From contig JAQWMQ010000012.1 in assembly GCA_029246705.1 (NCBI GenBank), positions 1 to 64,000 on the forward strand: 64,000 nucleotides of DNA, read 5' to 3'. The position numbers were made by a program, and so were the translations under genes. Within the stretch, counting starts at the first letter, position 1. Each line of letters begins with the position of its first letter. The notes below the pieces were generated by a model that worked only from the letters and a program-made list of their open reading frames with translations, was not told the DNA's origin and searched no databases. Of the stretch, positions 1 through 11,609 are shown in pieces. The stretch is from Phycisphaerales bacterium (lineage in GTDB: Bacteria > Planctomycetota > Phycisphaerae > Phycisphaerales > SM1A02).

Positions 1-1
1 C

Positions 2-1615
2 AACCAGACCCATCCCTACTTTCGGGCACCGAAGATCTACGTCGCGATCGCGGCACGCTTCATGCCGGGTCGTCAGGTGCTCTCCGACGAGGACGCCGAA
101 CGACTCGGCGTGAATCCTCGCTACTTCAAGGACTGTTCCGATGCGGTGCTGATGACCTCGCGCGGTGGCACGAACTATGACCGCACGTTCCGGGAGGCGT
201 TCATCCGACCGGGGATCGGTCTCGGTAACTGGGTCTCCCGCTCGAACTATCCGGCGCTCAACCTCGTCCAGACCTCGCCGACGGAGATGTCGCTCTACGT
301 CAACCAGAACTACGCCCAGCCGACCGCGGAGCTGCGCCGCTACTCGATGCGGCTCGACGGACTCGCCTCCGCCCGCGCCGGCCACGCCGGCGGTGCGTTG
401 CTGACTCGACCGCTGGTCTTCGCCGGTGGACGACTCGAGGTGAACTTCGCGACGTCCGCGGCGGGGGGGATCCGGGTCGAACTGCAGGATTCGGACGGCA
501 CCCCGATTCCCGGTTTCACCCTTGCGGAATCGATCGAACTGATCGGGAACGAGATCAAACGCACCGTCGCCTGGCAGGACGCGCCGGATCTCGCGAGTCT
601 TGCCGGTACCCCGGTGCGAATTCGATTCGCACTGACCGACGCCGATCTCTACTCCTTTCGGTTCGTCGAGGACCCCGAGGTGCTCGAGGTCGAACGGATC
701 TCGGGCGATGCGCCGCATTCGGCGTTCACCGATCTCCTGGCGGTGGGGGACCGGCTCTACTGCACGTTCCGCGAGGGTGACGCCCACGTCCATGGCTTGG
801 ACGGTCGCATCCGCATTCTCATGCGGGAGCAGGACGGCCCCTGGACCTCGGTGGGTCTTCTCGAGACACCGGGGATCGACCTGCGCGATCCGAAACTCAG
901 CTTGACCCCCGACGGTCGAATCATGGTGTCGATCGGCGGCTCTCGGTACGTCGACCGCGTGCTCGAGGACCAGCAGTCGATGGTGAGTTTCTCGGCTACT
1001 TCGGGGGACTCGTTCGGTACACCGGCCCCGGTCGTGATCGACGATTCGGTGCGATCACCCAACGACTGGCTCTGGCGCGTCACCTGGCATGACGGTGTCG
1101 GCTACGGGGTCGTCTACCAACGTGCCGGGGACGGTTGGCGGATCCAGCTGCTCTCGACCACCGACGGCATCCACTACGAGCACGTCGCCCGACTTCCCGT
1201 CGCGGGTGAACCCAACGAGACGACGTTGCGCTTCACCGACGATGGCACGATGGTCGCGCTCATCCGACGTGAGGGCGGCGATCACCGCGCGGTCTTCGGA
1301 CGGGCCCGACCGCCCTACGTCGACTGGTCGTTCACCACGCTCGAAAAGGCGATCGGTGGGCCGAACCTGGTCGAGGGTCCCGACGGTGACTGGTGGGTGT
1401 CGGGTCGTGACTACGCCGACGGCACGCGGACCTTCGTCGCCCGACTCGGCCGGGACGGTCGTCTCGAGGACACCGTGTTCCTGCCTTCCAGTGGTGACAC
1501 CAGCTACCCCGGCCTGGTGCTCGAGGGCGATCGTCTCCTCGTGAGCTACTACTCGAGTCACGAGGGGCGCACCGCGGTCTACCTGGCGGAGATCGAACTT
1601 CCCTCTCCGGAGTGA
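2..1615 (+). CDS. Sialidase-like / beta-propeller hydrolase, 5'-truncated by window edge
   Basis: The frame is open to the first bases of the window, so the ATG at 62 is probably internal and the true start lies upstream. Two parts are visible. The first ~200 residues (SDAVLMTSRGGTNYDRTF, then a jelly-roll-like stretch ending near DADLYSFRF) resemble the C-terminal half of the planctomycete glycosidase-like propeller family. From about residue 225 (FTDLLAVGDRLYCTFREG) a second block has repeated blade-like segments (LTPDGRIMVSIGG, LRFTDDGTMVALIRREGG, LVEGPDGDWWVSGRDY) as in exo-sialidase/BNR propellers. Role inferred: extracellular or periplasmic glycan processing. Substrate cannot be assigned. 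The gene converges on katG across a shared hairpin. Confidence 0.6.
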   Translation, partial: NQTHPYFRAPKIYVAIAARFMPGRQVLSDEDAERLGVNPRYFKDCSDAVLMTSRGGTNYDRTFREAFIRPGIGLGNWVSRSNYPALNLVQTSPTEMSLYVNQNYAQPTAELRRYSMRLDGLASARAGHAGGALLTRPLVFAGGRLEVNFATSAAGGIRVELQDSDGTPIPGFTLAESIELIGNEIKRTVAWQDAPDLASLAGTPVRIRFALTDADLYSFRFVEDPEVLEVERISGDAPHSAFTDLLAVGDRLYCTFREGDAHVHGLDGRIRILMREQDGPWTSVGLLETPGIDLRDPKLSLTPDGRIMVSIGGSRYVDRVLEDQQSMVSFSATSGDSFGTPAPVVIDDSVRSPNDWLWRVTWHDGVGYGVVYQRAGDGWRIQLLSTTDGIHYEHVARLPVAGEPNETTLRFTDDGTMVALIRREGGDHRAVFGRARPPYVDWSFTTLEKAIGGPNLVEGPDGDWWVSGRDYADGTRTFVARLGRDGRLEDTVFLPSSGDTSYPGLVLEGDRLLVSYYSSHEGRTAVYLAEIELPSPE

Positions 1616-1625
1616 ATGCATGAAA

Positions 1626-1651
1626 ACACCCCTCCCGGGAGGGAGGGGTGT
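1626..1651. terminator. Bidirectional intrinsic terminator between sialidase-like gene and katG
   Basis: A perfect 11-bp inverted repeat (ACACCCCTCCC / GGGAGGGGTGT) closes a four-base GGGA loop between the two convergent stop codons. On the minus strand it is followed by TTTT, so it fits katG best as a rho-independent terminator. The plus-strand side lacks a T-run. Confidence 0.8.
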
Positions 1652-1684
1652 CGATGTGTCTCGAGGGTTCGTCGCTCGTCCGGA

Positions 1685-3982
<2,298 letters not shown>

Positions 3983-4056
3983 TCACCTGGTGTGGGTTCG
4001 GCGGGCTTGAGTACAATCACCCTGGAAACCCGGACTGACATCGAGAAGGGATCTTC

Positions 4057-5217
4057 ATGCTGCATCCTCTCACCAGCCTTCTCCTCATCGCCACGCTCCA
4101 GGCCGCTCCCGGCACCCCGCCGGTTCTCGATGGTGCGGGCCTGCCCTCGGTCGAGCTCGAGATTCCCGACGAACACGGCGGGCTCGATCTCTTCCAGTTC
4201 AGCCCCGACGGTTCCATCCTCGCCGGTGCGACCCGGGTGGGCACCGTGACCTGGGACGACGTCCAGTCGAGCTTCGGTGGCGAGGTCATCCTGTGGGATC
4301 CGCTGACCGGCAAGATCCTCAAGACACTCGGGTCCCATCGCACCTCGCCCACCACGTTGCAGTTCTCCTCTGATGGCAGGCGCCTGCTCAGTTACAGCGG
4401 CCAGGATCACGATGCCAGGCTCTGGTCCATTCCCGACGGGGCACTTCTCGCCGAGGTTTCGCTGGGTGGTCCCGGGGCCGGGGAGCAGCCGCCGGTTCTC
4501 AGTCCCGACGGACGGATCCTGCTCCACCTCGCCGAGCGCACGATCGACCTGTCCGAGGACATCGACGTCGCCTACCTGATCGAGGCATGGAACCTCGAGG
4601 CGGGCAAGCGCCTGTGGACCCGGACCGTTGATGCGCCGCACGAGGAGATCCATGCACGGTTCGCGATCTCTCCCGATGGAACCACCGTCGCGCTCTCCCA
4701 GGAGAGGATTCTCTGGAAGCGCGAGGGTGATCGTCTGCAAGGTCGGCATCTCGGCGGCACACACGAGCTGCTCCAGCTCGCGTCCGGCAAGCCGGTCTGG
4801 TCGGTGGCTCTTCCTGAGAAGCAAAGGTCCCAACGACCCCATCCCGAGAAACAGGTGCTCTTCACCACCGACGGTTCCGGAATCCTCATGGTCGGTCGCA
4901 AGAGGGTGCATCACTACGACGCGTCCGACGGCAAGCCGGTTGGAGATCCGATCGATCTCGAGGACGAGAAGTCGATCGGGGCGATCCACCTCTCCGCCGA
5001 CGGCCATCACTTCATGGTGACTCGTTTCTTCGACCGACAGCTCGAGATTCGCAGCTTCCCCGATGGAGCCGAGCTGTTCCGGGTCTCGTTCGACTTCCCC
5101 GACAAGCTCTCCTCAGGGATCCCGGCTCCGGACCTGCACCGAGTGGTCGGTCAGATCTCGTTCTCCGGTCCCCAGGTGATCGATCTTGGCAGCGGCTTCG
5201 CCGGTAGTGACGAGTAG
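4057..5217 (+). CDS. Secreted WD40/YVTN-like beta-propeller protein
   Basis: A 386-residue protein with a hydrophobic N-terminal signal (LTSLLLIATLQA). It then has recurring propeller-blade motifs: FSPDGSILAGA, FSSDGRRLLSYSGQD, LSPDGRILLHLAE, ISPDGTTVALSQ, TTDGSGILMVG and LSADGHHFMVTRF. The DARLW after the second repeat is WD40-like. These folds serve as binding scaffolds; no catalytic motif is visible. AAGGGA lies eight bases before the ATG, supporting the start. It is divergent from katG and separated by 176 bases, and appears monocistronic. Exact function unknown. Confidence 0.7.
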   Translation: MLHPLTSLLLIATLQAAPGTPPVLDGAGLPSVELEIPDEHGGLDLFQFSPDGSILAGATRVGTVTWDDVQSSFGGEVILWDPLTGKILKTLGSHRTSPTTLQFSSDGRRLLSYSGQDHDARLWSIPDGALLAEVSLGGPGAGEQPPVLSPDGRILLHLAERTIDLSEDIDVAYLIEAWNLEAGKRLWTRTVDAPHEEIHARFAISPDGTTVALSQERILWKREGDRLQGRHLGGTHELLQLASGKPVWSVALPEKQRSQRPHPEKQVLFTTDGSGILMVGRKRVHHYDASDGKPVGDPIDLEDEKSIGAIHLSADGHHFMVTRFFDRQLEIRSFPDGAELFRVSFDFPDKLSSGIPAPDLHRVVGQISFSGPQVIDLGSGFAGSDE

Positions 5218-5300
5218 TTCGTCCGAGGCGGTTTTCCTGAAAACCCGGCATCGTCACGTCCGCACCGGAACATTCCCTTCCAGCAGGACATCCGGGTCTC

Positions 5301-5340
5301 CACAAAAGCACATCGAGCTCGCCGAAGCGAGCTCGATGGA
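5301..5340 (-). terminator. Rho-independent terminator of the RRM gene
   Basis: A perfect 12-bp stem (CATCGAGCTCGC at 5311-5322 with GCGAGCTCGATG at 5327-5338) has, read on the minus strand, a cUUCGg tetraloop and is followed by TGCTTTTG. This is a classic intrinsic terminator downstream of the minus-strand RRM gene. Confidence 0.88.
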
Positions 5341-5401
5341 AATTGATTCATTTGATCTTTGCCTGGACGGCTGTGAAGCGCGTCCGGGGTGGATCGTCGG
5401 C

Positions 5402-5698
5402 TTACCAGTCGTTACGACGGGGGCCACCACGACCGCCACCGCCGCCACCACGATTCTCGGTCTTGGCCCGAGCTTCGTTGACGTTCAGTGTTCGGCCATC
5501 AAGTTCGGTGCCATGAAGAGCCTCGATTGCAGCACGAGCAGCGCTGTCGGGCATGGACACGAACGCAAAGCCGCGCGGACGACCGGTTTCGCGATCGGTG
5601 ATCATGGTGACTTCTTCGACGTCCCCGTGGGCTCCAAAGGTGTCTCGGAGGATGTCTTCAGTCGTATCGAAGTTGATGTTGCCTACGTAGATTTTCAC
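5402..5698 (-). CDS. Small glycine-rich RRM RNA-binding protein
   Basis: 98 residues: one RNA recognition motif with RNP2 (IYVGNI, residues 3-8) and RNP1 (RGFAFVSM, about residues 41-48), then a short Gly/Arg tail (GGGGGGRGGPRR). This is the bacterial Rbp family, comparable to cyanobacterial cold-inducible Rbp proteins, which bind single-stranded RNA. The gene stands alone with its own strong terminator. A second RRM protein is encoded at 60297-60773. The target RNA is unknown. Confidence 0.93.
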   Translation of the reverse strand: MKIYVGNINFDTTEDILRDTFGAHGDVEEVTMITDRETGRPRGFAFVSMPDSAARAAIEALHGTELDGRTLNVNEARAKTENRGGGGGGRGGPRRNDW

Positions 5699-5982
5699 TG
5701 TGATGTTCCTATTGTGAGAGTGGATCTGAATCCACCAGCATACCGTCTCCTGTCAAAATCGCTATTCGAATACCGGAGCGATTCCTTCATAACGGCTGGA
5801 AACGCCTTTCTGTGGCCTTGAGAGGGGGTGCGGCTTGGCAGGTACCATGAGCCTGGTCCCCGTCCTCTGTCTTCGGTCCAGGTGGTGCAGCGCCCTGTTT
5901 ACCCTCGCCGGGGTGCTCTGATCCTGCCCAGATCCTATTTCTACTTCTCTGCTTCTCTGCTTCTCCGAGGTTGGAGTGTTGG

Positions 5983-6483
5983 ATGAACATACCCCAGGCA
6001 TCGGCCGATCGATTCTGTGGAATGCTGGAGATCCTCCGCTGGGTTCTCGTTGGAGCCGGCATCTGGCTGGGGTATGCCTCGATGTCCGAGGCGTCTTCTG
6101 CTTCGGCAGCCCAAGCGGGTCTTCACCGCATGGTCCCACTGGTCGTGGGTGGCATCTGCGGTCTCACTGCACTCGAGGGGCTTTTCCTTGGTGCCGCGGC
6201 TGCGCGGCGTACCGGGTACGTTCGAAGTGAGTACCAGGTCCAATCGGCGATGAACAACCTTGCCCTGGCCGGAGTTGCCCTGGCGGCCTTCTTCGCCGAC
6301 TGGGGCCCTGGTGCGGATGTCGCCTTGATGTCCGTGGCCCTGGCGTTCCTCATCCTTTCTTCTCTCAACCATTTTCGGGGTTGGCTCGGATCAAACCGAA
6401 GCCTCCGAGGCTTGACCAGGCCTGCACTCACATGCCTGCTGGTGATCGCGGTGCTGCCTGTTCTGCTCAAGGCGTTCCCCTGA
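5983..6483 (+). CDS. Four-TM membrane protein, unknown function
   Basis: 166 residues from the ATG at 5983, which has GGAG at 5973-5976. An upstream in-frame TTG at 5971 is less likely. Hydrophobic segments fall near WVLVGAGIWLGY, MVPLVVGGICGLTALEGLFLG, LALAGVALAAFFA with VALMSVALAFLIL, and LTCLLVIAVLPVLL, so four or five membrane spans are expected. No recognised domain. Upstream (5699-5982) lies pyrimidine-rich DNA with repeats of CTTCTCTG, where I see no gene. Confidence 0.6.
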   Translation: MNIPQASADRFCGMLEILRWVLVGAGIWLGYASMSEASSASAAQAGLHRMVPLVVGGICGLTALEGLFLGAAAARRTGYVRSEYQVQSAMNNLALAGVALAAFFADWGPGADVALMSVALAFLILSSLNHFRGWLGSNRSLRGLTRPALTCLLVIAVLPVLLKAFP

Positions 6484-6570
6484 CGTTCCAGTGAGTCCAT
6501 CCGGACGCTATCGCATTGGTGGGGGCATCCTGAGGCTGATTGCCTGAAAGAAGATGCACTGATTCAACAG

Positions 6571-6590
6571 CTCACCCTTGCGAGGGTGAG
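6571..6590. other. Perfect hairpin upstream of the subtilase gene
   Basis: CTCACCCT and AGGGTGAG form an 8-bp stem around TGCG, about 85 bases before the subtilase start. There is no T-run, so it is not an obvious terminator. It may shape the 5' UTR; role unknown. Confidence 0.35.
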
Positions 6591-6673
6591 CGCTGGCTTG
6601 GATACTGAAACCTGCGTCCACGCGACCTGAGGGTCGATTCTCCGCACAACTCCCAAAATCCGAGGTTTTATCC

Positions 6674-9600
6674 GTGTCGCACAAGCATCGCCCCACCTGC
6701 TGGCCGACCTTGGCCGTTGTCGCCTGCACTGTCGCCACTTCAGCATTTGCCGGTAACGATTCGGTCGAACTGCGAAATGGTTCGCTCGACATGCCGACCC
6801 TCGGATCGACCCAGCTCGATGAACAGGTTGCCACCCTCGCCGCTCGCTCTGACCAGCGCTACACCGTGGTCCTGCTCCGTAACGAGCTTGGGAAAGCGCA
6901 ACGCATCGCCCTCGGCGATCAAGGCGTCGAGTTGCTGACGTGCCTCGGACCACGAACCTGGATCGCGGCGGTCGACCCGCGGCTCGCCGACGGCGAGGCG
7001 CGCATGGCCGACCGCATCGCCTGGATGGGCGAACTGCCCACGTCGGCGAAGCTCCATCCCGATCTCGCAGCGGGCATCGTTCCGGAGTGGACGATCGATC
7101 GACGCGCGATCAACGCCCTCGACCAGGATGCTCCCTTTGATCCGGTTCGACTCATGAAGGAACTGGACGATGCCCACGACCCCGTGATCGCGGTCTACGT
7201 CCTCGCTCACCGGAACATCGATCTCATCAACTTCGCAGACCTGATCACCACCGAGCTTCCGGTGGAGGTGCGTTCGAAGATCGTCACCATGAACGGCCTG
7301 CTGGTTCGGCTGCCGATGTCGGTGGTCGACACCCTGGTCGCCTTCGATGAGGTCCTCTGGATCGAACCGGCACTGCCCGCGTTCGCCGAGAACAACGACT
7401 CCAACCGAATGAACACCCAGGTCGAGGAGGTCTGGGCCGCTCCCTACAGCCTCTCCGGTTCGGGCGTCGTCGCCATGGTCTACGACGGCGGCAGCGCTGA
7501 TGCGAGTCACCCGGATTTCAGCGGTCGACTGAGCATCCATGATTCCAGTGGAACCTCGAGCCATGCGACCCACGTTTCCGGCACGGTCGGTGGCGACGGG
7601 ACCAACTCGGCAGGATTGCACGCGGGCATGGCGCCCGGCTGCACCATCGTCAGTTACGGCTTCGAACAGGAGGGGGGGCTCAGCGAGGGCTTCCTCTATA
7701 CCGATCCCGGTGACATCGAGGTCGACTACACCGACGCGATCATCACGCACGGTGCGGTCGTCGCCAACAACTCGATCGGAACCAACACCGCCCCCAACGG
7801 GTATCCCTGTGAATGGACGGGTGACTACGGCGTGACCTCCGGGGTCATCGACTCCGTGGTGCGCGGGGCGCTCGGTGGATCGATCAGGATCGTCTGGGCC
7901 AACGGCAACGAACGACAGACCACCCGTTGCGGTGATCTCTACAACACCACCGCGCCCCCGGCCTGTGCGAAGAACCACATCACGGTGGGCGCCTTGAACT
8001 CCAACGACGACTCGGTGACGACGTTCACCAGCTTCGGCCCGTCGGACGACGGTCGAATCAAGCCCGACATCTCCGCGCCCGGTTGCCAGAGTGATGGCGA
8101 CACCGGCGTGACCAGCACCACTCCCGGCGGTGGCTACAGCTCCTACTGCGGCACTTCGATGGCGGCACCGACCGTCACCGGCATCGCCGCACTGATCATC
8201 GAGGAATGGCGCCGTCTCCACCCCGGTGAAGCCGACATCTCCAACGCCGGATTGAAGGCGCTGCTGGCCAACTCCGGTGACGACCTCGGCAACATCGGAC
8301 CCGACTGCCAGTTCGGCTTCGGCACGGTGCGTGCCCATGCGGCGATCGATTCGCTTCAAGCCGAGGGCCTGATCGAATCCGAAGTGAACGATGGCGCCAC
8401 CAATGAACACCTCGTGATCGTCGAAGCCGGGCAGCCGCAGCTTCGCATCACGCTGGCCTGGGACGACGAGCCTGCATCACCACTGCCCACCGCGGCGCTG
8501 GTGAACGACCTCGACCTCGTGGTCACCGATCCCTCAGGCAACGTGATCGACCCCTGGACGATCGACCCTGCGAACCCCGGCCTGGCTGCGACCCGTTCCG
8601 GCCCTGATCGCCTCAACAACATGGAACAGGTGTCGGTCCAGAACCCGATGTCAGGCGCCTGGCGCGTCCAGATCGTCGGACATGCCGTCCCGGTCGGTCC
8701 CCAGACCTACGCCCTCGCAGCCGATCCCAACCCGATCGCCTGCAGTTCGACCGGTGTGGTCGGTTTCGGTGGACAGCGCGTCCAGCCGGACACCATCGTC
8801 TCGATCTCGGTGGTCGACTGCGACCTGAACACCAACGACGAGGTCACCGACACCATTGCCGTCTCGATCTCGAGCGACGACGATCCCCTCGGTTTCGACA
8901 CCGTCCTGAGCGAGGATGATCCTGCTTCCTCGAGTTTCTCCGGATCGATCCAGCTGAGTTCGATTCGCGGAGGCACCGGCCTCTACGCCCTTGATGGGTC
9001 GCAGATCCGGGTCGTCTACATCGATGAGATGGACGCTTCGGGCAATGTCGACATCGAGTTGACCGCGACCGCGCTGGTCGACGGAACCATCTCGCCGCCC
9101 ACCTCGGTCGATGTTCCCGAGTTCGGTCCTGATTCCGCCACCGTGCAGATCACCTCCGACGAACCCGTCCGAGTGACGATCCGTTACGGACTCTCCTGTG
9201 ATGCCCTCAACGAGGAGATCTCCCGAAGCGGCTACGACACGGATCAGGCGGTCACGATCTCCGGTCTCGAGGACACCTACACCTACTACTTCCGCATCGA
9301 GCTGACCGACCAGGCCGGAAACACCGAGACCTACGGTGACGGCACGGACTGCTTCAGCTTCACGGTGCCCGATGCGCTCGACTTCTACGCCGAAGGCTTC
9401 ACTTCCGGCATCGACCTCGTGGGCTATTCGCTCCGCTTCGTTCCCATCGGTGGTGCCGACGTCTACGCACCCTGTGCCGAGCCGATCTCCGCACTGCCGA
9501 TCGACCCGTCGGGTGGTTCGGGCCTGTCCCTCGGCGATGACAGCAACACCGAGGTCTCCATCCCGTTCGAGTTCGAGTTCTACAACGAGTTCTGGTCTTC

Positions 9601-11569
9601 GGTCTTCGTCGGCAGCAACGGGTACGCGACCTTCGGTACCGGACGAACCGCCTACAGCGAATCGATGAGCGAGCATTTCGGCCTGCCCGGAATTTCCGCG
9701 CTGTTCGACGATCTCAACCCCTCGGCCGGTGGCACGGTTTCGACCCGTTCGGTCGCCGGCGCCTTCGCGATCACCTGGGAAGACGTCGCTGAATACTCGA
9801 CCACCAACCAGAACACCTTCCAGATCGTCCTCTATCAGAACGGAGAGGTCCAGATCGCCTGGACCGAGCTCGCCGTGAATGACGCGATCATCGGGATCTC
9901 TCCCGGCGGCGGCTTGAACAGTGCCTTCATCCCCAGCGACTTCTCCGAGAGTTCACTGGGTTGCCTGCCACGACCGCCCGCGGCCTCGGACATCGACCTG
10001 GTGACCGGGCCCGGTACCCCCGTGGAGATCACGCTCTCCGCCAGTGACGACGGGCAGCCTCTTCCGCTGATCTTCGTGGTCGACAGCCTTCCGATCTTCG
10101 ACCTGCGGGACCTCTCGACCGGCGAACTGATCACCAGTGTTCCGCATGTCATCGAGAATCTCTCCGGGCCCCAGCTCCGCTTCGAGCCCTCCGGCTCCTG
10201 GGAAGGGTTCGCGAGCTTCGAATACTTCGCGGATGACGGCGGCTCGCCTCCTGAAGGCGGACCTTCCAACATCGCCACGGTGTCGATCGCCGTGGTCAGT
10301 GGCCCAAGCGTGGTCTACGACTTCAACCTGGACACGAACCCCGGCTTCATCCTCGAGGGTGACTGGGGCTTCGGGCAGCCGACCGGTGGGGGTGGACAGT
10401 ACGGCGCACCGGACCCGACCTCCGGGTTCACCGGTTCCAACGTGCTGGGGTACAACCTCGATGGTGACTACGACAACTCGATGCCCGAATACTCGGCAAC
10501 GCTGGAAGGCATCGACTGTTCCGATCTCACCAACGTGACGCTTCGTTTCCAGCGCTGGCTGAACGTCGAGACGTCCGCCTACGACCATGCCTACATCAGG
10601 GTCAGTGTCGACGGAGGCACCTCCTTCCAGACCATCTGGGAGAACACGGCGACCCTGGAGAACTCGGCCTGGGAACTGATGGAGTACGACCTGTCCGCCA
10701 TCGCGGACGGCCGGCCTGATGTCCGTATCCGCTGGGTCATGGGGGGCACCGACGGTTCCTGGCAGTACTCCGGGTGGAACCTCGATGACATCCAGATCAT
10801 CGCGAACGCACCGCCCACATCGGTTCCCGGCGACCTCAACGACGACGGAATCGTCGATGGCGCCGACCTGACCGTTCTCCTCTCCATGTGGGGCGAGTGT
10901 TTCGGATGTGTCGCCGATTTCAATGGCGACAACATCGTCAACGGCGCGGATCTCACCACCTTGCTCGGATACTGGGGGAATGGCAGCCTGCCGTTGACCG
11001 ACCTCGGCGAGCGTGGACCGGGTCGAGCCGTGGATGCTCCGACCAGGTTCTCATTGGGTCAGCCCCTGATCAACGACGATCGCTTGGCTCCGTGGGAGTC
11101 AGGTGGTCTGGTGGTCGCGCCTCATGGATACGTTCAGACGCCTGACGGCCTGCTCCAGATCGAGCTCATGGGTGACCTTCCGATCGACGAGGTCGATCTG
11201 GTCCTGGTCGAGGGACGAGCATCCCTGGCGGGTCAGCTCGAAGTCCATGTCGCTTCCGATCATGCTCCGAGCAAGCCGCTGCATGTCATCTTGCTCGGTG
11301 ACGAGATCGTCGGTGGCTTCGATCAGGTTCGGTTCATCGGTGACATCATTGATTCACCATGGCTCTGCCAGACGGAACGTGCCTTGGTGCTCGTCACCGG
11401 TGGGTTCCTGGGCAACGCGCCCGATGAGGCACCCGCCCTGGTCTCGGAAGCCTTGGATCTGATCGATGCCATCGGCAGCGAGCGTCTCGAATGGGATCTC
11501 GATGGTGATGGCCTGATCGGTCTCGAGGACCTTCGGCTGCTGCTGAGCTCGGGTGTGCACTGCGAGTGA
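6674..11569 (+). CDS. Giant secreted subtilisin-like (S8) protease with dockerin-like C-terminus
   Basis: 1631 residues with a GTG start and a signal peptide (LAVVACTVATSAFA). The S8 triad is D271 (VAMVYDGGSADASHPD), H297 (SSHATHVSGT) and S495 (CGTSMAAP). Beta-rich modules follow: a convertase/galactose-binding-like region (LRITLAWDDEP...LVNDLDLVV), Ig-like segments, a nidogen-like stretch (FAITWEDVAEY...VQIAWTEL) and a jelly-roll region. Around residues 1386-1434 lies a dockerin-like pair of EF-hand loops (DLNDDGIVDGADLTVLL and DFNGDNIVNGADLTTLL), and a third loop (DLDGDGLIGLEDLRLLL) ends the protein. Predicted to act outside the cytoplasm. Cohesin partner unknown. Confidence 0.92.
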   Translation: MSHKHRPTCWPTLAVVACTVATSAFAGNDSVELRNGSLDMPTLGSTQLDEQVATLAARSDQRYTVVLLRNELGKAQRIALGDQGVELLTCLGPRTWIAAVDPRLADGEARMADRIAWMGELPTSAKLHPDLAAGIVPEWTIDRRAINALDQDAPFDPVRLMKELDDAHDPVIAVYVLAHRNIDLINFADLITTELPVEVRSKIVTMNGLLVRLPMSVVDTLVAFDEVLWIEPALPAFAENNDSNRMNTQVEEVWAAPYSLSGSGVVAMVYDGGSADASHPDFSGRLSIHDSSGTSSHATHVSGTVGGDGTNSAGLHAGMAPGCTIVSYGFEQEGGLSEGFLYTDPGDIEVDYTDAIITHGAVVANNSIGTNTAPNGYPCEWTGDYGVTSGVIDSVVRGALGGSIRIVWANGNERQTTRCGDLYNTTAPPACAKNHITVGALNSNDDSVTTFTSFGPSDDGRIKPDISAPGCQSDGDTGVTSTTPGGGYSSYCGTSMAAPTVTGIAALIIEEWRRLHPGEADISNAGLKALLANSGDDLGNIGPDCQFGFGTVRAHAAIDSLQAEGLIESEVNDGATNEHLVIVEAGQPQLRITLAWDDEPASPLPTAALVNDLDLVVTDPSGNVIDPWTIDPANPGLAATRSGPDRLNNMEQVSVQNPMSGAWRVQIVGHAVPVGPQTYALAADPNPIACSSTGVVGFGGQRVQPDTIVSISVVDCDLNTNDEVTDTIAVSISSDDDPLGFDTVLSEDDPASSSFSGSIQLSSIRGGTGLYALDGSQIRVVYIDEMDASGNVDIELTATALVDGTISPPTSVDVPEFGPDSATVQITSDEPVRVTIRYGLSCDALNEEISRSGYDTDQAVTISGLEDTYTYYFRIELTDQAGNTETYGDGTDCFSFTVPDALDFYAEGFTSGIDLVGYSLRFVPIGGADVYAPCAEPISALPIDPSGGSGLSLGDDSNTEVSIPFEFEFYNEFWSSVFVGSNGYATFGTGRTAYSESMSEHFGLPGISALFDDLNPSAGGTVSTRSVAGAFAITWEDVAEYSTTNQNTFQIVLYQNGEVQIAWTELAVNDAIIGISPGGGLNSAFIPSDFSESSLGCLPRPPAASDIDLVTGPGTPVEITLSASDDGQPLPLIFVVDSLPIFDLRDLSTGELITSVPHVIENLSGPQLRFEPSGSWEGFASFEYFADDGGSPPEGGPSNIATVSIAVVSGPSVVYDFNLDTNPGFILEGDWGFGQPTGGGGQYGAPDPTSGFTGSNVLGYNLDGDYDNSMPEYSATLEGIDCSDLTNVTLRFQRWLNVETSAYDHAYIRVSVDGGTSFQTIWENTATLENSAWELMEYDLSAIADGRPDVRIRWVMGGTDGSWQYSGWNLDDIQIIANAPPTSVPGDLNDDGIVDGADLTVLLSMWGECFGCVADFNGDNIVNGADLTTLLGYWGNGSLPLTDLGERGPGRAVDAPTRFSLGQPLINDDRLAPWESGGLVVAPHGYVQTPDGLLQIELMGDLPIDEVDLVLVEGRASLAGQLEVHVASDHAPSKPLHVILLGDEIVGGFDQVRFIGDIIDSPWLCQTERALVLVTGGFLGNAPDEAPALVSEALDLIDAIGSERLEWDLDGDGLIGLEDLRLLLSSGVHCE

Positions 11570-11609
11570 TGCGTGCCGACCCGGTTGACGGGCGTCGGGC
11601 CGTTCGAAG

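Noticed and set aside
6740-8410. 556-codon open frame on the minus strand
   Set aside because: Antisense to the subtilase catalytic domain; a high-GC shadow frame.
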